Shown piece after piece: positions 35,541-46,512 of a DNA stretch of 64,000 nt. Both the position numbers and the translations under genes were made by a program. Under the pieces are notes generated by a model that was not told the DNA's origin, searched no databases, and worked only from the letters and a program-made list of their open reading frames with translations. Every line of letters starts with the position of its first letter. Position 1 is the stretch's first letter. This DNA comes from Rickettsiella grylli (GTDB lineage Bacteria; Pseudomonadota; Gammaproteobacteria; Diplorickettsiales; Diplorickettsiaceae). Where the stretch lies: positions 1 through 64,000 of the forward strand of contig NZ_AAQJ02000001.1 of the NCBI RefSeq assembly GCF_000168295.1. Reading direction: 5' to 3'.

Positions 35541-36455
35541 ATGCCGATTTTTTTTGGCAAAAGTATTTTTTTTTTATTGATTATTCCTTTAAGTTTAACA
35601 GCCGCACAAGCACGTGATGAAACGGTTAATCAATTCATTTTTTTGAACCATAATTACCGTATTCAACAACGAATTGAAATTCAAAGCGCTGCTTTATTAA
35701 ATACCCCGTATTTGGAAGGTGCTCTCGGTGAGGGAGTTAATGGCCGATATGATCAAAGTCCTTTATATCGCTTTGATTATTTTGATTGTGAAACGTATGT
35801 TGATACGGTTATGGCACTCGCGTTAGCCAAAAATCTTTCTGATTTTAGAAATAAAATGAATCGAATTCGTTACAATCAAGGACAGGTTAGTTTTACACGA
35901 CGTAACCACTTCCCTAGTGCAGATTGGATCCCAAATAATAAAAGAAATGGCTATATCCGAGAGTTGAATTATTCAATTGCAGGTCAAAAAACGCAAACAA
36001 GTAAAGCACAAATAAATTTACGGAATTGGTATCGAAGATTAACTATTAATAGAATTCAAATCCCCTATTTAAGTGACCACGAAAAAGAAACGCGATTACG
36101 TCAATTAAAAAGAGAAGCTCGGGCTTTTTATGGAAGTAAAACGGCGAGCATATCATTTATTCCTGTTTATGATTTACTTCAACATTCCAATTTAAGACAA
36201 CGAATACCTTCTGGAAGTTTAATTTTTTTTGTGGGTCATGATTCCTATCTAAGCGCTCGAATAGGAACTTCTATGAATGTACTGCATATGAGTTTCGCTA
36301 TTTGGAAAAATGGCCAACTTTATTGTCGTATGGCTTCATCCAAGGCGGGAAGAGTATTAGATGTTCTTTTCCCTGATTATTTAAGAACCTATTTACCACT
36401 GGGTACGTTAAAAGGCATTAGCGTATGGTCTATCACCGAAAAAAATGAGAGGTGA
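35541..36455 (+). CDS. DUF1460 family exported N-acetylmuramoyl-L-alanine amidase-like protein
   Basis: 304 residues from ATG 35541, chosen because it gives a proper signal peptide (KSIFFLLIIPLSLTAAQA) and follows AAGGATG; alternative in-frame starts overlap HPr. Family core: PYLEGALGEGVNGRYDQSPLYRFDYFDCETYVD with the catalytic Cys, and a later HMSFAIW with His, a NlpC/P60-like Cys-His arrangement. Likely cleaves or binds peptidoglycan in the periplasm. It may be co-transcribed with HPr, though the functional link is unclear. Confidence 0.8.
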   Translation: MPIFFGKSIFFLLIIPLSLTAAQARDETVNQFIFLNHNYRIQQRIEIQSAALLNTPYLEGALGEGVNGRYDQSPLYRFDYFDCETYVDTVMALALAKNLSDFRNKMNRIRYNQGQVSFTRRNHFPSADWIPNNKRNGYIRELNYSIAGQKTQTSKAQINLRNWYRRLTINRIQIPYLSDHEKETRLRQLKREARAFYGSKTASISFIPVYDLLQHSNLRQRIPSGSLIFFVGHDSYLSARIGTSMNVLHMSFAIWKNGQLYCRMASSKAGRVLDVLFPDYLRTYLPLGTLKGISVWSITEKNER

Positions 36456-36483
36456 TACATTTTAAGCAATAATCAATCTATCG

Positions 36484-37845
36484 TTATAAAGTTCCTGCAA
36501 TCATCATATTTTCAATAAAAATGGATCCTGTTTGAATAGAGCTTTTATAATTAATATCATTTCCTATGGCTATGATATTTTGAAACATATCTTTTAAATT
36601 ACCAGCGATAGTCACTTCTTCAACAGGATATTGTATTTCCCCGTTCTCTACCCAATAACCGGCTGCTCCTCGAGAATAATCCCCCGTTACTAAATTGATA
36701 CCTTGCCCCATCACTTCGGTAACTAATAAGCCCTTTCCCATTTGTTTGATGAGATCATTCAGTTCAAATTGACTCGTTTTTAATAGAATATTATGAAATC
36801 CACCCGCATTTCCAGTGGTTTGTAAACCTAATTTTCTTGCTGAATAACTGTTTAGCAAGTAACCTTGCAATATTCCTTCGTTCACTAAAACACGATCAGA
36901 CGTGCAGACGCCTTCGTCATCAAATGGTGTACTTCCTAACGCATTCAGTAAATGGGGTTTTTCGTAGATAGAAATTTTTTTATCAAATACAGATTTTCCA
37001 AGGTAATCGACTAAGAAAGAAGCTTTTCGATAAAGGTTTCCACCTGAGATTGCATTAAGAAAAGCACTAATCACGTGGTTGGCAATTTCTGAGTGAAAAA
37101 GGATGGGCGCATGACACGTGCTTAATCGTCGTGCATTAAGTCGTTTTAGAGTCGTGTTAGCGGCTTCCTCGGCTAATTTTTCAAATGATTGTAATTGGTT
37201 TGGGTCACGACTAAGCGTGTAACTCCCATCACGCTGCATGCCCATTTTATCTTTTGCGATGAGATGACAAGAAATGGTGTGTAGAGAGCTAGGATATCCT
37301 GCCAAAAATCCATTACTATTCCCATAAACATGAATAGCCTCTTGAGTCGACAAAACAACGTTTTCTGAAGTTAATCGATTGTCGATAGCCATTGCCTTCG
37401 CTTCACACGTTTTTCCTAATGCAATCGCGTGTTGAGGATCAATCGACCACGGATGATAAAGATCTAGATCGAGCGGGTTTTTTTCTAAAAAATGAGATTC
37501 CGCTAAACCATTAAAAGGGTCTTCTGTTGTAAAACGTGCGATATGGCAAGCAGCTTCTACCGTATTTTCAATCGCTTGCGAACTAAAATCCGAAGTACTT
37601 GCAGAGCCTTTTTTGTAACCAAAGTAAACAGTGACCCCTAAACTTTTATTTCGATTATGCTCGATCGTTTCAACGTCTTGGTTGCGAATGCTGATTGAAA
37701 ACCCCGTGTCATGATGAATATGTGCTTCGACCTGAGTAACACCGCGTTTTTTTGCCCTACTCATCAATTCAATAAGCTGATTTTTATAGTCTGCTTGCTT
37801 ATTGATTAATTCTAAGGGATGTTCATGTTTTAATTGCGTCTGCAT
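36484..37845 (-). CDS. pmbA: PmbA/TldE metalloprotease-complex subunit
   Basis: 453 residues, normal length. TldD/PmbA fold: VEAHIHHDTGFSISIRNQDVETIEHNRNKSLGV near the N-terminus (quoted in parts), DDEGVCTSDRVLVNEGILQGYLL, NAGGFHNI and the C-terminal DYSRGAAGYWVENGEI. With TldD it forms a protease that trims unfolded peptides and matures some peptide toxins. The metal-binding HExxxH belongs to TldD, which is not in the window. Convergent with the DUF1460 gene. Confidence 0.9.
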   Translation of the reverse strand: MQTQLKHEHPLELINKQADYKNQLIELMSRAKKRGVTQVEAHIHHDTGFSISIRNQDVETIEHNRNKSLGVTVYFGYKKGSASTSDFSSQAIENTVEAACHIARFTTEDPFNGLAESHFLEKNPLDLDLYHPWSIDPQHAIALGKTCEAKAMAIDNRLTSENVVLSTQEAIHVYGNSNGFLAGYPSSLHTISCHLIAKDKMGMQRDGSYTLSRDPNQLQSFEKLAEEAANTTLKRLNARRLSTCHAPILFHSEIANHVISAFLNAISGGNLYRKASFLVDYLGKSVFDKKISIYEKPHLLNALGSTPFDDEGVCTSDRVLVNEGILQGYLLNSYSARKLGLQTTGNAGGFHNILLKTSQFELNDLIKQMGKGLLVTEVMGQGINLVTGDYSRGAAGYWVENGEIQYPVEEVTIAGNLKDMFQNIIAIGNDINYKSSIQTGSIFIENMMIAGTL

Positions 37846-37959
37846 AACTCACTCTCGAAATTAAAGTGTAAAAGAGTATAGCGATACGTGTTAAATTTCG
37901 CTAGACTAGCTAATCATTGGGTTCATAGACTGGCTCGGTAGGATAAGGTCACCATAAAA

Positions 37960-38385
37960 ATGCAACAATTTATTGAATTTGGTTTACGACACTGGGAGCT
38001 TTGGTTAGCATTTTGTGTTATTTTAGTATTATTATTAACCTTCGAATTACATGCTAAACTAACAGGCACACTCCCGCTTAGCGTTCAAGAAGCTATTTTC
38101 AAGATCAACAGAGAGGATGCTATTTTTTTAGATGTTCGTGATGCGCTGAGCTATAAAAAGGGACATATTGCAAAATCCATTAATATCCCTTTTTCTGAGC
38201 TTAAATCGAAATTAAGTGATTTAGAACCTTATCGAGAAAGGCCTATTATCATTAATTATAAGCCGGGACAATCGCATCATAAACTAGGTCGATTGTTAAA
38301 GAATGCCGGATTTTTAAAATGTTACCATCTTAAAGGCGGAATAATGAGTTGGCAGAACGCGGCTTTACCTCTCATTAAAGGATAA
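37960..38385 (+). CDS. yibN: Membrane-anchored rhodanese-like protein (YibN type), catalytic Cys missing
   Basis: 141 residues: an N-terminal transmembrane helix (WLAFCVILVLLLTFEL) and a rhodanese domain (IFLDVRDALSYKKGHIAKSINIP). Where rhodaneses carry the active-site loop with Cys, this protein reads IINYKPGQSHHKLG, with no Cys. So it is unlikely to transfer sulfur and may be structural. Position before grxC and secB is the conserved yibN-grxC-secB arrangement. The gene starts just after a GGATAAGGT site. Confidence 0.85.
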   Translation: MQQFIEFGLRHWELWLAFCVILVLLLTFELHAKLTGTLPLSVQEAIFKINREDAIFLDVRDALSYKKGHIAKSINIPFSELKSKLSDLEPYRERPIIINYKPGQSHHKLGRLLKNAGFLKCYHLKGGIMSWQNAALPLIKG

Positions 38386-38421
38386 AGATTTAGTTTTTAA
38401 GTACTTGAAGAGGAGTTTTTT

Positions 38422-38679
38422 ATGCAAAAAGTAGTAATCTATACGAAGCCGGACTGTCCATATTGCGCGGATGCCAAGGAATTGTTTACTAAAAAAGGCG
38501 TTCAATTTGAGGAAATCCAAGTCGATAAAAATCCTGAAAAATTGCAAGAAATGGTAAAATTAAGCAATCGGCGATCCGTTCCGCAAATATTTATTAACAA
38601 TAAGTCTATCGGAGGGTTTGAAGAGTTATCAAAATTAGCGACCTCCGGAGAGTTAGATACCTTATTAAAAACCGAGTAA
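38422..38679 (+). CDS. grxC: Glutaredoxin 3
   Basis: 85 residues. Dithiol active site CPYC (in TKPDCPYCADAKELF) and cis-Pro motif RRSVPQIFIN, then GGFEEL for glutathione binding. Reduces protein and mixed disulfides with glutathione in the cytosol. AGAGGAG precedes the ATG. It lies between yibN and secB as in most gammaproteobacteria. Confidence 0.93.
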   Translation: MQKVVIYTKPDCPYCADAKELFTKKGVQFEEIQVDKNPEKLQEMVKLSNRRSVPQIFINNKSIGGFEELSKLATSGELDTLLKTE

Positions 38680-38682
38680 TTT

Positions 38683-39183
38683 ATGAATAATCAACCTTCC
38701 CATACCCAAGCTGAGCAGCCTGAATTTATTATCCAGCGGGTTTATGTGAAAGATCTGTCTTTAGAGACGCCACATTCTCCACAAGCCTTTAAAGAAGAAT
38801 GGAAACCAGAATTAAATTTGCAGTTTACTATGGATACTGCGGTCATAGGAACTGATGAACATGAAGTTGTTTTAAAAATTACGGTGACAGCAACATCAAA
38901 CGGTAAGACTTTATTCTTAGTTGAAGTAAAGCAATCGGGTCTTTTTACATTAAAAGGATTTAATGACGTACAAATTCATCAGGTTAAGAACATTACTTGT
39001 CCAACCATTTTATTTCCATATGCTCGGGAAGCCGTTTCGGATTTAGTGGGTCGAGCAGGGTTTCCTCCTCTCTATTTAGCACCGGTTAATTTTGAAGCGT
39101 TGTATGCGCAACAAATGCAAGAGCAAAAAAATAAAGAGGGTGGGCAAAAGGAAAACACGTCCAATTCAGTGACTACACCTTAA
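38683..39183 (+). CDS. secB: Protein-export chaperone SecB
   Basis: 166 residues, normal. FIIQRVYVKDLSLETPHSP at the N-terminus and the CPTILFPYAREAVSDLVGRAGFPPLYLAPVNF block (in parts CPTILFPYARE and GFPPLYLAPVNFE) are diagnostic. Tetrameric chaperone that keeps precursors unfolded and hands them to SecA. A Lys/Glu/Gln-rich tail ends the protein. Starts three bases after grxC. Confidence 0.95.
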   Translation: MNNQPSHTQAEQPEFIIQRVYVKDLSLETPHSPQAFKEEWKPELNLQFTMDTAVIGTDEHEVVLKITVTATSNGKTLFLVEVKQSGLFTLKGFNDVQIHQVKNITCPTILFPYAREAVSDLVGRAGFPPLYLAPVNFEALYAQQMQEQKNKEGGQKENTSNSVTTP

Positions 39184-39191
39184 TTTTTAAC

Positions 39192-39878
39192 GTGTTTACA
39201 GTTGCATTAACAGGCGGAATAGCCAGTGGTAAATCCACTGTCGCTCGTTATTTTGCAGAATTTGGTATAAATATTGTCGATGCAGATCAAATTGGTCGTG
39301 AACTTGTTGATCATGACGCCACTATTCGCGAGAAGCTCGTTTCACGTTTTGGGCATAACCTATTAAAAAAAAACAACAAAATTGATCGTGATCATTTACG
39401 AACCATTATTTTTAATCAGATCGACGATCGTGAATGGCTCGAAGAATTATTGCACCCTTTAATTTACTGGAAAGTAAGAGAAAAAATAAAAAAAACGACA
39501 GGCGCTTATTGTCTTGCAGTAATACCTTTATTATTGGAAGGGAGAACGTCTCATTTACTGAAGAAAAAACCGTTGACAGAAAATTATATTGAACTTAATC
39601 GTATTTTGTTGGTGACTACCACACGGAATCTACAGATTCAACGCGCTAAGGAACGTGATTTTCTTGAAAAAGACCAGATTGATTCTATTTTAAATGCACA
39701 AATATCATCTCGAGAAGCCATTAAACAAGCGGATGATATTATTTATAATGAATCAGATTTGAAAAGTCTTTATAATGCGGCGAGCGCACTGCATAAAAAA
39801 TATCTTTCCTGTTCAATGACCTCTAAAAATTCTCTTGATGATTCAAATGTTCTTCGCTATTATCTCACGTTTAAATAG
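39192..39878 (+). CDS. coaE: Dephospho-CoA kinase CoaE
   Basis: 228 residues from GTG 39192, eight bases after secB. P-loop GGIASGKST (residues 8-16), VDADQIGRELV with the catalytic Asp, and LHPLIYWKV. Phosphorylates dephospho-CoA, the last step of coenzyme A synthesis. It is slightly longer than the E. coli enzyme, with an extra insertion around EGRTSHLLKKK and a C-terminal extension of about 25 residues. Confidence 0.93.
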   Translation: MFTVALTGGIASGKSTVARYFAEFGINIVDADQIGRELVDHDATIREKLVSRFGHNLLKKNNKIDRDHLRTIIFNQIDDREWLEELLHPLIYWKVREKIKKTTGAYCLAVIPLLLEGRTSHLLKKKPLTENYIELNRILLVTTTRNLQIQRAKERDFLEKDQIDSILNAQISSREAIKQADDIIYNESDLKSLYNAASALHKKYLSCSMTSKNSLDDSNVLRYYLTFK

Positions 39879-40002
39879 GAATGATTCTTAATTTCATTTA
39901 ATTTTTATTTAAGTTAGCTCTATTAGAATAAGTTACATTTTTTATTTTGAATGGAATCCGTCCTAAAAAGTGTTTTTTTGATATTTAGCGTGAGAGGACA
40001 AC

Positions 40003-42114
40003 ATGTATATAAAAAAAACCAAAGCTTTACGCTATGCGATTGCTCTGTTTCTAACAATAGGGACAGTTTTATCCACTGGATTTTTAAGTTTTTCCGGATT
40101 ATGGGTTATTTATCCCTATACTATCCCTGCCATATTCGCTTTTTTCCTTTCAGGCGTTATTGAAGGAAAAGTTTTTGGAGTTAGTATTTTTAAAGGTTTA
40201 GCACGATTAAAATTATTGACATCGAATGCTGATAAACATTTGTTATTTTGGGAGTTAAATAAATATGTAGAAATCTCTTCTTTTCAAAATAAATACACAT
40301 GTGATTTTTTAAAGGATTATTGCGCTCAAAGAAAAAAATATAAAGCATTAAAAAATAAATCGAATGTAGACGGGGAGGATGTAAAAGAAGCTAAAAAAAG
40401 ATTGGAAGAGCTGAAGACATTTTTTTATCAACAATTAAAAGAGCCTGAACATACCGTAACATCCTATATTAGCAAAGAATTGAGAGAAGTCAGTTTACAT
40501 GAATTAAAATCAGCTAAAAAAAGCGTCGCATTTCTACGTTTTTTTTGGGCAATCAGTATTATAGTTGGTATTGTTTCAGGATTTGTAACTGCTTTTGCAG
40601 TACAAGAAGCCATAACAGTGGGTTTAGCATGGTCATTATCGGCAATGGCGCTTTCCGCTATTATATGGCCGGTTGCTTTATTTGCAGCAATAGGCGCAAC
40701 GTTTTTACTTTATTATGTTATGACTGATATTGTAAAAAATGATTTGATTAGCGAAGCCTGTATTAAAACATTTCGATTATTTAAAAGAAAAGACAAAGAA
40801 CCAATAAGCGCTTATTTATTACGTTTAGCAAGCTTATCTATCGTGGTAATAGGGGTTATTGGTTTAACGGTGTTTGCAACCGCAGCTTCCGGTGGCACGT
40901 GTTGGATAGCGATGCAGAAAGGAGTAAAATTATTAGTGCCCAAATTACCTACTTTTGTAGCTTATTGTGCGAGTGCAATTTTAATCCCTATTAGTTTTTC
41001 AACGGATTTAATTTATGCCTTTAGTACCACTTTTCAAACCATTGATACGTGTAAAAAAATATTTTTTTCGATGGTTGAACGCGCAAAACATCCTCTTAAA
41101 ACGATTATATCAAGTTGCGTGAATATAAAAAATAATTTAAAAAAGACTAAACAAGAAGAGACTTGGATACAATTTTTAAATCCTTTTCGTATTCTCGCTC
41201 AATTAATTATATCACCCATACAATCGTTTATTTTTGTAGGGCATTTAATCAGTGTTGGTTTAACAACGGATCGTTTTTTCAATGTTCCGCCTCTTCTAGT
41301 GGCCGGCGTATGTACAGTATCAGAAGGGTTACAGGATTTTAGTTTCTTAACGACACAAGATGAGGACCACACTGATCAGATGAAAGATGATCATGATCAT
41401 CAAAACTTATTACAATTACCTTTACAAGTCCTTTTTTCTCCGCTTCTTTTGTTGATGGGAACTGTTTATTGGGGTTTTAAAAACGATAGAAATAAGACTG
41501 ATTTTTTTGAAATCTTAAAAAATACATTTGAATTACCCTTATTAAATCTCATTTTTTTCCCCTTGTTACTCCCAGGAGCCTGTTGGGATTGGATATTTAA
41601 AAATCCTCACAATGGAGACTCATCGTTTTTGACGTCTATGAAAAAAAGCTTTGAAGTGCATACGCATAAAGCTGAGGATGGAGAAGAGGAGCCCTTTATC
41701 ATCTGTGAACTATCCGAGGAATGGCGGGAAGTTCAACGGCCTAGAATGATATTGCAAAATGCTGAAAAACGGCTACAAACTACGTGGATGGATAAAAAAA
41801 CAGCAACTGAAAAACAAACGTGTTTAAGACAATTAATGTCGAAAGAGGTATTCAATGACGTGGTATTGGATTTGAAAGAAGGTAAATCTTTTACCGATAT
41901 TTTGATTCAAAATCCTAAAAAAATAAAAAATAAATTGGAAAATTTTAAACCAAACATAAATGGTTATCCTTATTCTGTTAATCGTTTTTTTGAACAACCC
42001 AAAACCTGGATAAGTATTTTTAATAAACGGCGTAACTTTTTGTCGAAAACTCATTCAACAGACGCGACCACTTTAAAGATGGTTAGAAATGCGTTTAGTT
42101 TAGTAAGGAATTAG
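40003..42114 (+). CDS. Unrecognised 703-residue multi-pass membrane protein
   Basis: No family recognised. Predicted membrane segments cluster at residues 12-55 (two helices), 175-245 (three or so, e.g. AISIIVGIVSGFVTAFAV and ALFAAIGATFLLYYVM), 275-345 (SLSIVVIGVIGLTVFATAA, FVAYCASAILIPISF), 395-430, and 480-560. Between them are Lys/Glu-rich cytosolic stretches, including a likely coiled coil near 115-145 (KEAKKRLEELKTFFYQQLKE). The last 140 residues are hydrophilic. Monocistronic. Such large membrane-rich orphans are common among Dot/Icm effectors, but a structural envelope role is equally possible. Confidence 0.65.
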   Translation: MYIKKTKALRYAIALFLTIGTVLSTGFLSFSGLWVIYPYTIPAIFAFFLSGVIEGKVFGVSIFKGLARLKLLTSNADKHLLFWELNKYVEISSFQNKYTCDFLKDYCAQRKKYKALKNKSNVDGEDVKEAKKRLEELKTFFYQQLKEPEHTVTSYISKELREVSLHELKSAKKSVAFLRFFWAISIIVGIVSGFVTAFAVQEAITVGLAWSLSAMALSAIIWPVALFAAIGATFLLYYVMTDIVKNDLISEACIKTFRLFKRKDKEPISAYLLRLASLSIVVIGVIGLTVFATAASGGTCWIAMQKGVKLLVPKLPTFVAYCASAILIPISFSTDLIYAFSTTFQTIDTCKKIFFSMVERAKHPLKTIISSCVNIKNNLKKTKQEETWIQFLNPFRILAQLIISPIQSFIFVGHLISVGLTTDRFFNVPPLLVAGVCTVSEGLQDFSFLTTQDEDHTDQMKDDHDHQNLLQLPLQVLFSPLLLLMGTVYWGFKNDRNKTDFFEILKNTFELPLLNLIFFPLLLPGACWDWIFKNPHNGDSSFLTSMKKSFEVHTHKAEDGEEEPFIICELSEEWREVQRPRMILQNAEKRLQTTWMDKKTATEKQTCLRQLMSKEVFNDVVLDLKEGKSFTDILIQNPKKIKNKLENFKPNINGYPYSVNRFFEQPKTWISIFNKRRNFLSKTHSTDATTLKMVRNAFSLVRN

Positions 42115-42242
42115 GTCCTATCGCACTCGTAAACTTCATCTATACTATTAAATGTGAACACTTTCTGAGCCTGGCTTAGCGATTGTCATATCTGAATTTC
42201 TCTTGGAAAAATTTTAACTCGTTTATGCAGATTGACCACTTT

Positions 42243-42260
42243 CAGGTATAGTTATACCTG
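42243..42260. promoter_or_regulatory. 18-bp palindrome just upstream of nudF-parE
   Basis: CAGGTATAGTTATACCTG is a perfect inverted repeat with 8-bp arms and a 2-bp centre. It ends 22 nt before the nudF start, a typical spot for a repressor operator or an mRNA leader hairpin. The cognate regulator is unknown. Confidence 0.4.
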
Positions 42261-42282
42261 TAATCGTAACTGAGATATCGCT

Positions 42283-44798
<2,516 letters not shown>

Positions 44799-44816
44799 AT
44801 AAACTCTATAAAATCA

Positions 44817-45479
44817 CTAACGTTTTCGAATTAAAGTAAGACCATCACTGATGGGAATTAAGCACATGCTAATTCGTTTATCCTGGTAAATGGCTTGATT
44901 AAATGCTCGAATAGCGCGCGTTTGTTTATCATGAAAGGTGGAATCTGCCACCTTACCACTCCAAAGCACGTTATCAATGAGCATGAGGCCGCCAGGCCGA
45001 AGCAGCAGAAACGAACGTTCGTAGTAATTTAAATAATTGAGTTTATCCGCATCAATAAAGATAAAATCAAAACGATTTGACTGCCCTTGTTGGATTAAAT
45101 TGTCTAACGTTTCTAATGCGGGCGCTAATTTCAGATCAATTTTATGTGCAACGCCTGCTTTCCGCCAAAAATGTTGTGCTATAGAAGTTGTTTCTTTATT
45201 GATATCACACGCGATAATTTTTCCAGTTTCCGGTAAGGTTAATGCAACCGCTAAAGCACTATAACCCGTATAAACACCGAGTTCCAATGTTTTTGTAGCA
45301 CCAATGAGCTCAATTAAAAATCGCATGAATTGACCTTGCTCAGGCGAAATTTGCATGCCATGAGAAGCCAAGTGGCATGTTGCTTCTCGAAGTGATTTTA
45401 AAGAAGTAGGCTCATGTAAAGAAATAGATAAGAGGTAGTGATAGAGTTTCTCGTTGAGATGGAGTGTTTGGTTTGACAT
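44817..45479 (-). CDS. SAM-dependent O-methyltransferase (catechol/caffeoyl-CoA OMT-like)
   Basis: 220 residues, class I Rossmann methyltransferase. SAM motif TLELGVYTGYSALAVAL, acidic motif IIACDINKE, metal-binding FDFIFIDADKLNYLNYY and LMLIDNVLWSGKV. Family members methylate phenolic hydroxyls with a divalent metal; many bacterial members have unknown substrates. Convergent with parE, alone on its transcript. Confidence 0.88.
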   Translation of the reverse strand: MSNQTLHLNEKLYHYLLSISLHEPTSLKSLREATCHLASHGMQISPEQGQFMRFLIELIGATKTLELGVYTGYSALAVALTLPETGKIIACDINKETTSIAQHFWRKAGVAHKIDLKLAPALETLDNLIQQGQSNRFDFIFIDADKLNYLNYYERSFLLLRPGGLMLIDNVLWSGKVADSTFHDKQTRAIRAFNQAIYQDKRISMCLIPISDGLTLIRKR

Positions 45480-45566
45480 AATGGCTTACTTATTTTTTAG
45501 TTGCTGAATCGGTATATTTCACTATAGCGTAAAAGTTAAGTATTGTAGTATCGATTTATTTTATTA

Positions 45567-45595
45567 TTGACATTCTAGCCAAGCGCAGCCAAAAT
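45567..45595 (+). promoter_or_regulatory. Promoter of tRNA-Glu
   Basis: A perfect -35 TTGACA (45567-45572) is followed, 17 bases on, by CAAAAT (45590-45595), a 4-of-6 match to the -10 consensus. Transcription would start near 45602, about 14 bases before the tRNA. Confidence 0.55.
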
Positions 45596-45615
45596 AGCGG
45601 ACCTTAAACCGTTAG

Positions 45616-45691
45616 GTCCCCATCGTCTAGAGGCCTAGGACATCGCCCTTTCACGGCGGTAACAGGGGTTCGACTCCCCTTGGGGACGCCA
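45616..45691 (+). tRNA. tRNA-Glu (anticodon TTC)
   Basis: 76 bases folding as a cloverleaf: acceptor GTCCCCA pairs with TGGGGAC, anticodon loop CTTTCAC holds TTC (Glu), T-loop GGTTCGACTCC, and the 3' GCCA is encoded. A typical promoter precedes it and a hairpin follows. Confidence 0.96.
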
Positions 45692-45699
45692 TATTATTT

Positions 45700-45727
45700 T
45701 ATCTCGCTCATTTCATTGAGTGAGATA
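45700..45727 (+). terminator. Terminator-like hairpin after tRNA-Glu
   Basis: TATCTCGCTCA (45700-45710) pairs with TGAGTGAGATA (45717-45727), with a single G-T wobble and a 6-base loop. It begins nine bases after the tRNA. Only a weak T-rich tail follows. Confidence 0.55.
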
Positions 45728-45903
45728 TATCTATAAACACTACAGTTAGTTTTCATTTATAGTGAACGCGTACCATTTGCCGTAATGACGCGACCCTTAA
45801 GGCTCTTATTTGTTTTTTATGATATATTTTTATTTAAAAATAATGAAAAACCTATATTGATAATAAAACAAGTCTCAAATAAAGAGTAAGCGAGAAGCAA
45901 GCT

Positions 45904-46512
45904 ATGGCACATTTATTCGATAAACTATTACAGGGCTATCGTGTTTTTCGAAAAAAATATGTTATTGGTGATAATGCCGTTATGCGGTATTTAGCAGATT
46001 CGGGCCAAAAGCCTCAGACAATGATTGTTGCGTGTTGTGATTCGCGCGTTGATCCCGCATTAATATTACAATGTAATCCTGGTGATTTATTTGTGATGCG
46101 TAATGTTGCGAATATAGTTCCACCCTATCAAAAAGATGAAGCGTTGCATGGCACAAGTGCTGCTTTAGAATTCGGAATTCGAGTGTTGAATATTAAACAT
46201 CTTATTTTATTGGGGCATAGTCAATGCGGTGGAATAGACGCCCTTTTAAATAGAGAACATTTATCCAAAAATGATTTTATAAGCAAATGGGTTTCTTCAA
46301 TAAAGCTTCCAGATAATCAGATAAGAAATCCAGAGGAGATTGCAAAATTATCGTTGACACGATCCTATGAAAACTGTATGACTTTTCCTTGGATAAAAGA
46401 AAAAGTAGACGCTCAAACATTAACGATTTATCGTTGGTTTTTTGATATTAAGACAGGCCAAATGTTTACTTATTCACGCCGCGATCATATCTATCAAGCA
46501 TTAGACGTTTAA
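45904..46512 (+). CDS. Beta-class carbonic anhydrase
   Basis: 202 residues. Zinc ligands are in the usual places: CCDSRVDP (Cys and Asp) and GHSQCGGI (His and Cys), plus the GDLFVMRNVANIVP strand. Interconverts CO2 and bicarbonate, supplying bicarbonate to carboxylases. Its stop codon overlaps that of convergent rnfB in the sequence TTAA. Monocistronic. Confidence 0.93.
   Translation: MAHLFDKLLQGYRVFRKKYVIGDNAVMRYLADSGQKPQTMIVACCDSRVDPALILQCNPGDLFVMRNVANIVPPYQKDEALHGTSAALEFGIRVLNIKHLILLGHSQCGGIDALLNREHLSKNDFISKWVSSIKLPDNQIRNPEEIAKLSLTRSYENCMTFPWIKEKVDAQTLTIYRWFFDIKTGQMFTYSRRDHIYQALDV

Noticed and set aside
39887-39902. PmrA box upstream of the 703-residue protein
   Set aside because: The hexamers CTTAAT and TTTAAT are spaced by four bases rather than five in very AT-rich DNA. 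Too weak to list as a site.
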